Shown here in pieces: positions 35,098 through 43,340 of a DNA stretch of 64,000 nucleotides. Source of the DNA: Pseudomonas sp. CROZ-RG-20F-R04-15 (GTDB lineage: Bacteria; Pseudomonadota; Gammaproteobacteria; Pseudomonadales; Pseudomonadaceae); assembly GCF_022662375.1 (NCBI RefSeq), contig NZ_JAKNQL010000021.1, forward strand, positions 35,928-99,927, read 5' to 3'. The position numbers and the translations under genes were made by a program. Below the pieces are notes generated by a model. The model searched no databases and had not been told where the DNA came from. It saw nothing but the letters and a program-made list of their open reading frames with translations. Position 1 is the stretch's first letter, and every line of letters begins with the position of its first letter.

Positions 35098-36874
35098 GCC
35101 TTTCAGCGCCTCGCAAGCCGTCGCTGCCGGCATGGACTTCGCGGAGTTGCAGCTCGGCGCCAATGGGCTGTTCTGGAATGAGTATCGTCCGGAAGATGCC
35201 GCGTGCCGGATCTGGCACTGGCGCAATGGCGTGGCGAAATGTTTGACGCCGAATGGCTTCAGCGTGCGCAGTCGCGTGTACGAATATGGCGGTGGTGCGT
35301 TTTGTCTGACGCCGGACGGGGTGGTTTTCGTTGCAGAGGCGGATCAGCAGTTGTACCGCCAGAAGCTCGGTGGCGAGCCGCAAGCATTGACCTCGGGTGA
35401 GTGCCGTTATGGCGATCTGCATTTTGCTTTCGGCCAAGTGCTGGCGGTCGAAGAACAGCAAGATCAGCATCGGCTCGTAGCAATCGATCTGGCTGACGGA
35501 ACGCGGCATTTGTTGGTTGAGGGCGCGGATTTTTATGCTGCGCCAACTATCAGCCCGGATGGCCAGCGTTTAGCCTGGATCGAGTGGAGCCGGCCGCATC
35601 AGCCGTGGACATCGACTCGACTGATGGTGGCTGAGCGCCTGGCAGACGGTGCATTCAGTTCGCCGCGCTGCGTGGCTGGCGCCGAGATTGAAGAGTCCAT
35701 TCAACAGCCGCGATTTGATGATGAAGGTCGGCTGTATTGCCTGACTGATCGCGGTGGATTCTGGCAACCGTGGGTTGAGACTTCCGACGGTTTGGAGCCA
35801 TTGCCTTCTGCGCAAGCCGATCACGCTCCGGCGCCTTGGCAATTGGGCGGCTGCACTTGGCTGCCTGTTGATAATGCGTTTTTGGCGAGCTGGAGCGAAG
35901 GTGGTTTTGGTCGCCTGACGCTCGGTGACGAAGATTTCACTGGTGACTACAGCCGCTTCCGTCATCTCGCTGTGGATGAGCGATTTATCTACTGCATCGC
36001 CGCCTCACCGATCAGTCCTTCGGCGGTCATCGCCATTGATCGAACCACGCGAGAAGTGAACGTGCTGGTGGGTGGCGTGGCGCCCTTGCCTGCTGAGCGC
36101 ATCAGTCGTCCGCAAACACTGCGCTACCCAAGTGGTTCAGGCCACGCTCACGGGTTCTTTTATCCAGCCATGAGCGGCGAGACGAAACCACCGCTGGTGG
36201 TATTCATCCACGGCGGCCCGACGTCGGCCTGCTACCCGATGCTCGACCCGCGCATCCAATACTGGACGCAACGCGGCTTCGCCGTCGCTGATCTCAACTA
36301 TCGCGGCAGCAGCGGATATGGCCGGGAATATCGCCAGGCCTTGTACCTGAGCTGGGGTGAGGTGGATGTCGAGGACGCTTGTGCGGTTGTGAGCTATCTC
36401 GCCGAGCAGGGTTTGATCGACGGTGAACGCGCATTCATTCGTGGCGGCAGCGCGGGCGGATACACCACGTTGTGCGCGCTGGCGTTCAAACAGGTTTTCC
36501 GCGCCGGCGCCAGCCTCTACGGCGTCAGCGATCCGGTCGCGCTGGGCCGGGCGACGCACAAGTTCGAAGGGGATTATCTGGACTGGCTGATCGGTGATCC
36601 CGAGCAGGACGCCGAACGCTACGCGGCCCGCACGCCGCTATTGCACGCAAAAAACATCCGCGTGCCGGTAATCTTCTTTCAAGGTGAACTGGACGCGGTC
36701 GTTGTCCCGCAACAGACCCGCGACATGGTCACGGCACTCGAGCAGAACGGCATCCCGGTCGAAGCGCATTACTACCCCGACGAGCGCCACGGCTTCCGCC
36801 GCGCGGCCAATCAGGCGCATGCGCTGGAGCAGGAGTGGAAGTTCTATCGGCGGGTGATGGGGTTGGCGGACTGA
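35063..36874 (+). CDS. S9 prolyl oligopeptidase-family peptidase of the pqq operon (PqqM/PqqH type)
   Basis: 603 residues: N-terminal beta-propeller with WxWRN..YEYGGGAF repeats, then an alpha/beta hydrolase. The triad is Ser463 (GGSAGGY), Asp544 (GELDAVV) and His576 (DERHGFRR). Starts 35 nt inside the end of pqqE, so it belongs to the operon. In P. aeruginosa an equivalent peptidase (PqqH) follows pqqE; it may help process PqqA or its fragments, yet this is not proven. Its C-terminus overlaps the convergent aminotransferase frame. Confidence 0.88.
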   Translation: MNETHASSPRAEPFSASQAVAAGMDFAELQLGANGLFWNEYRPEDAACRIWHWRNGVAKCLTPNGFSVRSRVYEYGGGAFCLTPDGVVFVAEADQQLYRQKLGGEPQALTSGECRYGDLHFAFGQVLAVEEQQDQHRLVAIDLADGTRHLLVEGADFYAAPTISPDGQRLAWIEWSRPHQPWTSTRLMVAERLADGAFSSPRCVAGAEIEESIQQPRFDDEGRLYCLTDRGGFWQPWVETSDGLEPLPSAQADHAPAPWQLGGCTWLPVDNAFLASWSEGGFGRLTLGDEDFTGDYSRFRHLAVDERFIYCIAASPISPSAVIAIDRTTREVNVLVGGVAPLPAERISRPQTLRYPSGSGHAHGFFYPAMSGETKPPLVVFIHGGPTSACYPMLDPRIQYWTQRGFAVADLNYRGSSGYGREYRQALYLSWGEVDVEDACAVVSYLAEQGLIDGERAFIRGGSAGGYTTLCALAFKQVFRAGASLYGVSDPVALGRATHKFEGDYLDWLIGDPEQDAERYAARTPLLHAKNIRVPVIFFQGELDAVVVPQQTRDMVTALEQNGIPVEAHYYPDERHGFRRAANQAHALEQEWKFYRRVMGLAD

Positions 36875-38168
36875 TCACCGCGCCCCGTTCAAAGGCGAGT
36901 TGCCCATTCGCGAGCAGTGCGGTGCGCACTCGCGAGAAGGCGCGCCCCAGGCGCAGGAGCATTTCGTCGATGTTCGCTTTGCTGACCGTGAGTGCCGGGG
37001 TGAAGCGCAGGCAGTTGGCTTGCGGGGCGTTGAGCAGCAGGCCTTCGTGAAGGGCGGCGTGGACTACGGCGTCGGCGGAATCGTCCGACAGGGTCAGTCC
37101 GTAGAACAGGCCTTGTCCACGCAATTCGCCGTGGTCATAGCGGTGCGCCAATCGGGCCAGGCCCTCGCGCAGATGCTGGCCGTTGTCGTTGACCTGCTGG
37201 AGAAAGCTGCGGTCGTGCACGCTGTCGAGCACCACTAAACCGGCCGCTGTCATCAGCGCGTTGCCGTGATGCGTACCACCGAGTTCGCCCGCCTCGAAAC
37301 AGCACGCTTTGCCCCGCGCCAGCAGCGCCGCCAATGGCACTCCACCGCCAAGTCCTTTGCCGAGCACGACGATATCCGCGCGCACGCCATAGGACTGCTC
37401 AGCGAGCAAAGAGCCGCACCGACCGATGCCGGTTTGCACTTCGTCGAGGATCAGCAGAATGCCCAGTTCACGGCACAGGCGCTCAACACCTTTGAGGTAA
37501 TGCTCGGTGGCAGGCATAACCCCGGCATCGCTTTGAATCGGTTCCAGCATGATCGCCACGGTCTGCGCATCAACCGCCGCGTGCAGCGCCGGCAAATCGT
37601 TGAACGGCACCGGATCGAAACCCGGCAGCAACGGCGCAAACCGGTTGTGCAGGTTGCAGCTATCGGAAGCGGAAATTGTCGCCAGACTGCGACCGTGACA
37701 ACCCTGATTCGCGACAATAATCCGCGAGGCACCGCCGCGATGCAGTTGCCCCCACTTGCGCGCCAGTTTGATCGCCGCTTCACAGGCTTCGCTGCCGCTG
37801 TTGAGCAAGTACGCCTGATCGCTGGAAGTGGCGGCGCACAGACGCTCGGCGAGGCTGAGCATGCCGCGATTATGCAGATTGAAACCGGGGTTGATCAGCG
37901 CCTGAGCCTGGCTGCTGATGGCTTTGACCAATGCCGAGGGGCTGTGGCCAAGGCTGTTGGCACCGCCGGCCTGGGAAAAATCGAGGTACGCGCGGTCGTT
38001 ACTGTCCCACAACCACGAACCCTGCCCCCGGACGAACACCTGCTGCGGCCGTTCGATGCTGGGCATCAAGCGCTCGGCGCTCAGATTCTCGCTGTGATCA
38101 GAAGGATTGGCCTCGAAAGCGAGGTCATCCAGACTCGGCGTCTGGCGCCGCAAACTGAACAGATTCAT
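36729..38168 (-). CDS. Class-III PLP-dependent aminotransferase (acetylornithine/omega-amino acid type)
   Basis: From ATG 38168 (MNLFSLRRQTPSLDD) 479 residues. Family motifs: LNSGSEACEAAIKLARKW, VANQGCHGRSLATI, LLILDEVQTGIGRCG, and the PLP lysine in VVLGKGLGGGVPLAALLA. Substrate unknown; neighbours are pqq and lysine genes. Odd: the last ~48 codons (36729-36874) are antisense to the peptidase gene and encode a Pro/Arg-rich tail (TPAPAHAPDWPRGG) not typical of the family, which normally ends near the DEMLLRLGRAF helix. A lost stop codon is the likely cause. The start is preceded by an unusual hairpin that covers its SD. Confidence 0.88.
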   Translation of the reverse strand: MNLFSLRRQTPSLDDLAFEANPSDHSENLSAERLMPSIERPQQVFVRGQGSWLWDSNDRAYLDFSQAGGANSLGHSPSALVKAISSQAQALINPGFNLHNRGMLSLAERLCAATSSDQAYLLNSGSEACEAAIKLARKWGQLHRGGASRIIVANQGCHGRSLATISASDSCNLHNRFAPLLPGFDPVPFNDLPALHAAVDAQTVAIMLEPIQSDAGVMPATEHYLKGVERLCRELGILLILDEVQTGIGRCGSLLAEQSYGVRADIVVLGKGLGGGVPLAALLARGKACCFEAGELGGTHHGNALMTAAGLVVLDSVHDRSFLQQVNDNGQHLREGLARLAHRYDHGELRGQGLFYGLTLSDDSADAVVHAALHEGLLLNAPQANCLRFTPALTVSKANIDEMLLRLGRAFSRVRTALLANGQLAFERGAVISPPTPSPADRTSTPAPAHAPDWPRGGSRGARRGSNALRPGCRSARVP

Positions 38169-38171
38169 TGG

Positions 38172-38195
38172 AAAAAACCTCGTTCGAGGTTTTTT
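38172..38195 (-). promoter_or_regulatory. SD-sequestering hairpin in the aminotransferase leader
   Basis: AAAAAACCTCG / CGAGGTTTTTT, perfect 11-base arms separated by TT, ends three bases before the ATG at 38168. In the minus-strand mRNA the 3' arm contains GAGG, the only SD-like sequence, nine bases from the start codon. The stem ends in a U6 run, so it also resembles a terminator. Confidence 0.65.
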
Positions 38196-38337
38196 GAACT
38201 GCCTATGCAAACACTGTCGAAGCGAACGCTATTCATCGCGCTTTCTGGCCCTGCAAGCCTTGTGAATGCGGTTAGACTAGGCGCACTGACGCCTGCGGGC
38301 CATTTCGATTTCCCAGCATTTTCGATAAGCGTTACTT

Positions 38338-39252
38338 ATGGATTTCAAACAACTGCGTTATTTCGTCGCGGTCTACGAAGAAGGTCATGTCGGCCGCGCT
38401 GCCGAGCGCCTGTCTATCTCGCAACCGGCACTCTCACAGCAGATCCGCCAACTCGAGCAAAACCTCGACGTCACTCTGTTCGAACGCAGCAGCAAACGCC
38501 TGCTGCCAACTCTCGCCGCGCACACGCTGTACAACCATGCCTTGCCATTGCTTGATGGATTGCAACGGGCGCGCGAGGCATTGGGCAACTTCAAGGGCCA
38601 GGCCTTGCGCACACTGGCAATCGGCGTGCTGCAAACGGTGCACACCAGTCTGGTGCCGCAAATGCTTGAGCGGGTGCGCAAGGCGCAGCCACATCTGGTG
38701 GTGCAGATTTATGAATTGACTGGACTTGAGATCGAGCGGCGTTTGCTAAATGGTTCTTTGGACATTGGCATCAGTTATCTACCGCCGCGCCAACCGGGTC
38801 TGCACGGCGTGATGCTCTACGAAGATGAACTGACGCTGGTGATCCCGGCGGATCATCCATTGCGTGAATTCAAGAAAGTCTCGATGCGCCAGGCTGCCGA
38901 ACTGCCGATGTTGCTGCTGGGCGAAGAATTCCAGATCCGCCAGATCTGGCAGGCGCAACTGACCGCTCTGGGGCGACGTCCACAGGTGCAGGCAGAGCTG
39001 AACAATATGGTGGGGATTCTCGACAGTCTGCCGCACACCAAACTGGCGACGGTGCTGCCGGGGCGTTCACAGAAGGAATACGACGATCAGGATCTGCTGT
39101 GGAAACCGCTGAGCGAGCCACGGGTGCCGCTGAAGGTTGGGTTGGTCTGTCGCGATGTGCAGCGTCAGCAGGCGCCTTTGGCGCTGTTGCAGACATTGCT
39201 GGAGGAAGTGATGGAGCGTAAAGTGCGGCCAGAGAGAGATCCTTTGGTCTGA
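38338..39252 (+). CDS. LysR-family transcriptional regulator
   Basis: 304 residues: N-terminal HTH (MDFKQLRYFVAVYEEGHVGRAAERLSISQPALSQQIRQLE in parts: FVAVYEEGHVGRAAERL, SISQPALSQQIRQLE) and a periplasmic-binding-like effector domain. Divergent from the aminotransferase across 169 nt, the usual arrangement for a LysR protein controlling its neighbour, so control of that gene is the first hypothesis. The sequence resembles CynR/CbbR-type regulators only in general; the inducer is unknown. Confidence 0.9.
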   Translation: MDFKQLRYFVAVYEEGHVGRAAERLSISQPALSQQIRQLEQNLDVTLFERSSKRLLPTLAAHTLYNHALPLLDGLQRAREALGNFKGQALRTLAIGVLQTVHTSLVPQMLERVRKAQPHLVVQIYELTGLEIERRLLNGSLDIGISYLPPRQPGLHGVMLYEDELTLVIPADHPLREFKKVSMRQAAELPMLLLGEEFQIRQIWQAQLTALGRRPQVQAELNNMVGILDSLPHTKLATVLPGRSQKEYDDQDLLWKPLSEPRVPLKVGLVCRDVQRQQAPLALLQTLLEEVMERKVRPERDPLV

Positions 39253-39277
39253 GCACTTTTCTTCAGGCAAAAGAAAA

Positions 39278-39297
39278 CCCCGCCGAAGCGGGGCTTT
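39278..39297 (+). terminator. Terminator after the LysR gene
   Basis: CCCCGC (39278-39283), CGAA loop, GCGGGG (39288-39293), then CTTTG; A run precedes the stem, so it may work in both directions. Confidence 0.75.
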
Positions 39298-39444
39298 GCA
39301 GACTGTTTCCCTGACATCCATTTCACTCCGCCACCCTGGCAGAATCCTACGTGTCCGTGTTGTTGCTTTGCGCTTCCTGCGCGACGTCCATGAAATGTAG
39401 ATTAGCCGTGGATCCAATCTACGCATATGGGAGAACAGCAGCAC

Positions 39445-39470
39445 GTCATGTAAGAGAATGCTTACATGAC
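39445..39470. repeat. Perfect inverted repeat at the 3' end of the acyl-CoA dehydrogenase gene
   Basis: GTCATGTAAG (39445-39454), AGAATG loop, CTTACATGAC (39461-39470), nine bases after the minus-strand stop at 39480. No U tract; probably a transcript-end stem. Confidence 0.6.
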
Positions 39471-39479
39471 GCTATCGCA

Positions 39480-41258
39480 TCAGAATTGCGCCGCATCCAG
39501 CAGGAACAGCGACTCGCTACCGGCCTTCACTGACGCGCTCAACGAGTGAATTCGCGGCAGCAGACGGGCGAAGTAGAAGCGCGCAGTGCCGAGCTTGCTG
39601 GCATAGAAATCGTCCTGCGCTTCTTTGCCCAATGAGGCTTTGGCCATCAATGCCCACATGTAGGCGTAAGAAACGTATCCAAACGCTTGCAGATATTCGA
39701 CCGACGCTGCGCCGATTTCGTTCGGGTTGTTTTTCGCCCGATCCAGCAGCCACGACGTCAGCTCGTCGAGGGTGTCGACGGCATCGTTTAGCGGCTTGGT
39801 GAATTCGCCCAGATCGGCACTGGCGGTAGCGGTGAAGTGGCGAATCTCGTCGGCGAACAGCTTGTAGAACGCGCCGCCGCTGCCAACGATCTTGCGCCCG
39901 ACCAGGTCCAGCGCCTGAATGCCGTTGGTGCCTTCATAGATCTGGGTGATGCGCACGTCACGCACCAATTGCTCCTGGCCCCACTCGCGGATATAGCCGT
40001 GGCCGCCGAAAATCTGCTGGCCGTGTACGGTGGTTTCCAGACCGAGATCGGTGAGGAACGCTTTGGCCACCGGCGTCAGCAACGCGACCAGATCTTCCGC
40101 ACGCTTACGGGTGGTGGCGTCTTCGCTGAACTTGGCGGTGTCGAGTTGCATCGCCACGTAAGTGGAGAACGCCCGGCCGCCTTCGTTCGAGGCTTTCATG
40201 GTCAGCAGCATGCGCCGCACGTCCGGATGGACGATGATCGGGTCAGCGACCTTGTCTTTGTTCTGCGCGCCGGTCGGAGAACGGCTTTGCAGACGGTCGC
40301 GGGCGTATTCAACGGCGTTCTGGTACGAGCGCTCGCCGGTGGCCAGGCCTTGAATGCCGACGCCCAGACGCTCGTAGTTCATCATGGTGAACATCGCGGC
40401 CAGGCCTTTGTTCGGCTCGCCGACCAGATAACCGACGGCTTCGTCGAAGTTCATCACGCAGGTCGCGGACGCCTGGATGCCCATCTTGTGTTCGATCGAA
40501 CCGCAGGTCGCCGGGTTGCGTGCGCCCAAGCTGCCATCGGCATTGACCATGAATTTCGGCACGAGGAACAGCGAGATGCCCTTCGGGCCCGCCGGGGCGT
40601 CCGGCAGTTTCGCCAGCACCAAGTGAATGATGTTTTCGGTGAGGTCGTGTTCGCCACCGGTGATGAAGATCTTGGTGCCACTGACCTTGTAGGAACCGTC
40701 GGCCTGAGGCTCGGCCTTGGTACGAATGATCCCCAGGTCGGTGCCGGCGTGCGGCTCGGTCAGGCACATGGAACCTGCCCAGACGCCGGCGTACATGTTC
40801 GGCAGGTACGCGGCTTTCAGCTCTTCACTGGCGTGGGCGTTGATCGACAGGCAGGCGCCGGCGGTCAGCATCGGGTACAGACCGAAGGACAGGCTGGCGG
40901 AGTTGACCATTTCTTCAACCTGCGCCGACACGGCTTTGGGCATGCCCATGCCGCCGTAGGCCGGATCACCGCCAACGCCGACCCAGCCACCTTCGGCATA
41001 CGTCTGATAAGCCTGTGGGAAACCGGCCGGGGTGGTGACAGCACCGTCAGCCCAATGGCAACCTTCTTCGTCAGCGGCGCGGCTCAGCGGCGCGATGCTT
41101 TTGCTGGTGACCTTGCCGGCCTCTTCGAGAATGGCTTCAACAGTTTCGGCGTCGACGGTCTCGGCCAGCGCCGGCAGTTCGGCCCAGAGTTTGGCGACTT
41201 CGAACACTTCATTGAGGACGAAGCGCATATCGCGCAGCGGCGCTTTGTAGTCAGCCAT
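39480..41258 (-). CDS. Acyl-CoA dehydrogenase (FadE-like, ~600 aa) copy 1
   Basis: 592 residues from ATG 41258 (MADYKAPLRDMRFVLNEV). Belongs to the long acyl-CoA dehydrogenase family with an extra C-terminal helical domain (same family as P. aeruginosa PA0506-PA0508 and DmdC). FAD/substrate motifs MCLTEPHAGTDLG, KIFITGGEHDL, and the catalytic-Glu segment YEGTNGIQALDLVGRK. First step of beta-oxidation of some acyl-CoA; chain length cannot be told. The start is 195 nt from the end of copy 2. Confidence 0.92.
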   Translation of the reverse strand: MADYKAPLRDMRFVLNEVFEVAKLWAELPALAETVDAETVEAILEEAGKVTSKSIAPLSRAADEEGCHWADGAVTTPAGFPQAYQTYAEGGWVGVGGDPAYGGMGMPKAVSAQVEEMVNSASLSFGLYPMLTAGACLSINAHASEELKAAYLPNMYAGVWAGSMCLTEPHAGTDLGIIRTKAEPQADGSYKVSGTKIFITGGEHDLTENIIHLVLAKLPDAPAGPKGISLFLVPKFMVNADGSLGARNPATCGSIEHKMGIQASATCVMNFDEAVGYLVGEPNKGLAAMFTMMNYERLGVGIQGLATGERSYQNAVEYARDRLQSRSPTGAQNKDKVADPIIVHPDVRRMLLTMKASNEGGRAFSTYVAMQLDTAKFSEDATTRKRAEDLVALLTPVAKAFLTDLGLETTVHGQQIFGGHGYIREWGQEQLVRDVRITQIYEGTNGIQALDLVGRKIVGSGGAFYKLFADEIRHFTATASADLGEFTKPLNDAVDTLDELTSWLLDRAKNNPNEIGAASVEYLQAFGYVSYAYMWALMAKASLGKEAQDDFYASKLGTARFYFARLLPRIHSLSASVKAGSESLFLLDAAQF

Positions 41259-41345
41259 GGCAAACCTCGCAAGATCTAAACAGGTGATTCGTGGAATGAT
41301 GTTTTCTGGGCCTGAGTGTACCCCAACAACTTTTGCGACACATAG

Positions 41346-41381
41346 GGTCAACCGGTGACCGATTTGTTATTTTTAGTCACC
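41346..41381. promoter_or_regulatory. Overlapping inverted repeats upstream of acyl-CoA dehydrogenase copy 1
   Basis: GGTCA-ACCGG-TGACC (41346-41360) and GGTGAC-N16-GTCACC (41354-41381) overlap about 90 bp upstream of the copy-1 ATG. Looks like an operator region; regulator unknown. Not a PsrA-type CAAAC/GTTTG site. Confidence 0.35.
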
Positions 41382-41453
41382 GCAAAAAATTGCAGCCCCG
41401 CCAACCCCAGATTCCCTGTGGAGCTGCCGCTGGCTGCGATTTTTTGATCTTCC

Positions 41454-43250
41454 CTAAAGCGCAAACAACTCCGCCGGCAACTTCATCAAACACTCACTCC
41501 CCGCCTCAATCGCCGCCCGATGCGCAGCCGTACGCGGCAACAAGCGTTTGAAGTAAAACTCGCACGTCGCCAATTTGCCCCGCAGGTAATCAGCCTCACC
41601 CTCGCCCGCGTCCAGTTGCGCCTGTGCCACCAACGCCATGCGCAACCAAAGGTACCCGAGAATGATGTAACCGCTGTACATCAGGTAATCCACCGACGCC
41701 GCGCCCACTTCATCAGGGTTCTTCATGGCCGCCATGCCGACCTTCATGGTCAGGTCGCCCCACTGCTGATTCAGCTCGTTGAGCTGCGCAACAAAACTGC
41801 CCAACTGCGGATGCTCGGCGTTGGCCGCGCAAAGCTTGTGGACGATTTTGGTAAAACCGCGCAGCAATTTGCCCTGACTGCCCAGCACCTTGCGCCCCAG
41901 CAGATCCAGCGCCTGAATGCCGTTGGTGCCCTCATAGATCGGCGCAATCCGGCAATCGCGCACCAGTTGCTCCATGCCCCATTCGCGAATAAATCCGTGG
42001 CCGCCAAATATCTGCATGCCGTGGTTGGTCACTTCCAGCCCGGTGTCAGTCATGAACGCCTTGCAGATCGGCGTGAGGAATGCCAACAGGTCTTCCGCCT
42101 CCTGCCGCGCCTCGGCGTCGCTGCTCAGGTGCGCGACATCGAGCAGTTGTGCGGTGAAATAGGTCAGCGCGCGATTGCCTTCGTTGAAGGCCTTCATGGT
42201 CAGCAGCATGCGCCGCACATCCGGGTGGACGATGATCGGGTCGGCCGCTTTGTCGGGGGCTTTGGCGCCGGTCAACGAGCGCATCTGCAAGCGGTCGTTG
42301 GCGTATTTGATCGCACCCTGGAAGCTCGCCTCGCCCAGACACAACCCCTGCATGCCGGTGCCGAGCCGCGCGTGGTTCATCATGGTGAACATGCAGTTCA
42401 GGCCCTTGTTCGGCTCGCCGATCAAAAAGCCCTTGGCGCCGTCGAAGTTGAGTACGCAAGTGGCCGACGCCTTGATACCCATCTTGTGTTCGATCGAACC
42501 GCAGGACACACCATTGCGCGCGCCCGCCTCGCCTGCCGTATCCGGCAAGAACTTCGGCACGATAAACAGCGAGATGCCCTTAGTCCCGGCCGGTGCATCC
42601 GGCAGTTTCGCCAACACCAGATGGATGATGTTGTCGCTCATGTCGTGCTCGCCGGCAGAGATGAAAATCTTGCTGCCGGTGACCGCGTAGCTACCGTCGG
42701 CCTGAGGCACGGCGCGGGTCTTGATGATGCCCAGGTCGGTGCCGCAATGGGCTTCGGTCAGGCACATGGTGCCGGTCCATTGCCCGGCGGTGAGTTTGCT
42801 CAGGTAAGTTTCTTTTTGTTCGGCAGTGCCGTGGGCATGGATTGCCGACATCGCGCCGTGGGTCAGGCCCGGGTACATGCCCCAGGACGTGTTGCTGGAG
42901 CCGACCATTTCGCTGATCACCAATCCCAGCGAACTCGGCAGGCCTTGGCCACCGTAAACCGGATCCGCCGCCAGACCGTGCCAGCCACCCTCCACGTATT
43001 GTGCGAAAGCCTGCTTGAAGCCTGTAGGCGTTGTCACCACACCGTTGTCGAAATGGCAGCCCTCTTCGTCACCGCTGCGATTGAGCGGTGCGAGTACGTT
43101 CTCACAGAACTTCGCGCCTTCTTCAAGGATCGCGTTGATCATGTCCGGGCTAGCGTCGTCCGCGCCGAGGCTGGCGTAATTGGCGTGGAAGTCGAAGACG
43201 TGGTCGATCAAAAAGCGCATATCGCGCAGGGGAGCTTTGTACTCAGGCAT
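41454..43250 (-). CDS. Acyl-CoA dehydrogenase (FadE-like, ~600 aa) copy 2
   Basis: 598 residues from ATG 43250 (MPEYKAPLRDMRFLIDHVF). Same family as copies 1 and 3: MCLTEAHCGTDLGIIKTRAVP, SKIFISAGEHDMSDN, YEGTNGIQALDLLGRKVLG, MFTMMNHARLGTGMQGL. Closer to copy 3 (47203) than to copy 1 in the N-terminal region by eye. Tandem with copy 1 in one direction, possibly one transcript. Confidence 0.92.
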   Translation of the reverse strand: MPEYKAPLRDMRFLIDHVFDFHANYASLGADDASPDMINAILEEGAKFCENVLAPLNRSGDEEGCHFDNGVVTTPTGFKQAFAQYVEGGWHGLAADPVYGGQGLPSSLGLVISEMVGSSNTSWGMYPGLTHGAMSAIHAHGTAEQKETYLSKLTAGQWTGTMCLTEAHCGTDLGIIKTRAVPQADGSYAVTGSKIFISAGEHDMSDNIIHLVLAKLPDAPAGTKGISLFIVPKFLPDTAGEAGARNGVSCGSIEHKMGIKASATCVLNFDGAKGFLIGEPNKGLNCMFTMMNHARLGTGMQGLCLGEASFQGAIKYANDRLQMRSLTGAKAPDKAADPIIVHPDVRRMLLTMKAFNEGNRALTYFTAQLLDVAHLSSDAEARQEAEDLLAFLTPICKAFMTDTGLEVTNHGMQIFGGHGFIREWGMEQLVRDCRIAPIYEGTNGIQALDLLGRKVLGSQGKLLRGFTKIVHKLCAANAEHPQLGSFVAQLNELNQQWGDLTMKVGMAAMKNPDEVGAASVDYLMYSGYIILGYLWLRMALVAQAQLDAGEGEADYLRGKLATCEFYFKRLLPRTAAHRAAIEAGSECLMKLPAELFAL

Positions 43251-43340
43251 GGTGGCTTCTCCGTCAGCAGATTTCCTCAACCTACTGCCGGCCACCACGC
43301 CAAACAATCATTGTGCAGACGCTGAATGCGCCGTCATCAC

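Noticed and set aside
37266..38555. 429-codon plus-strand frame over the aminotransferase and LysR start
   Set aside because: Antisense to a family-supported gene and out of frame with LysR; no SD or motif.
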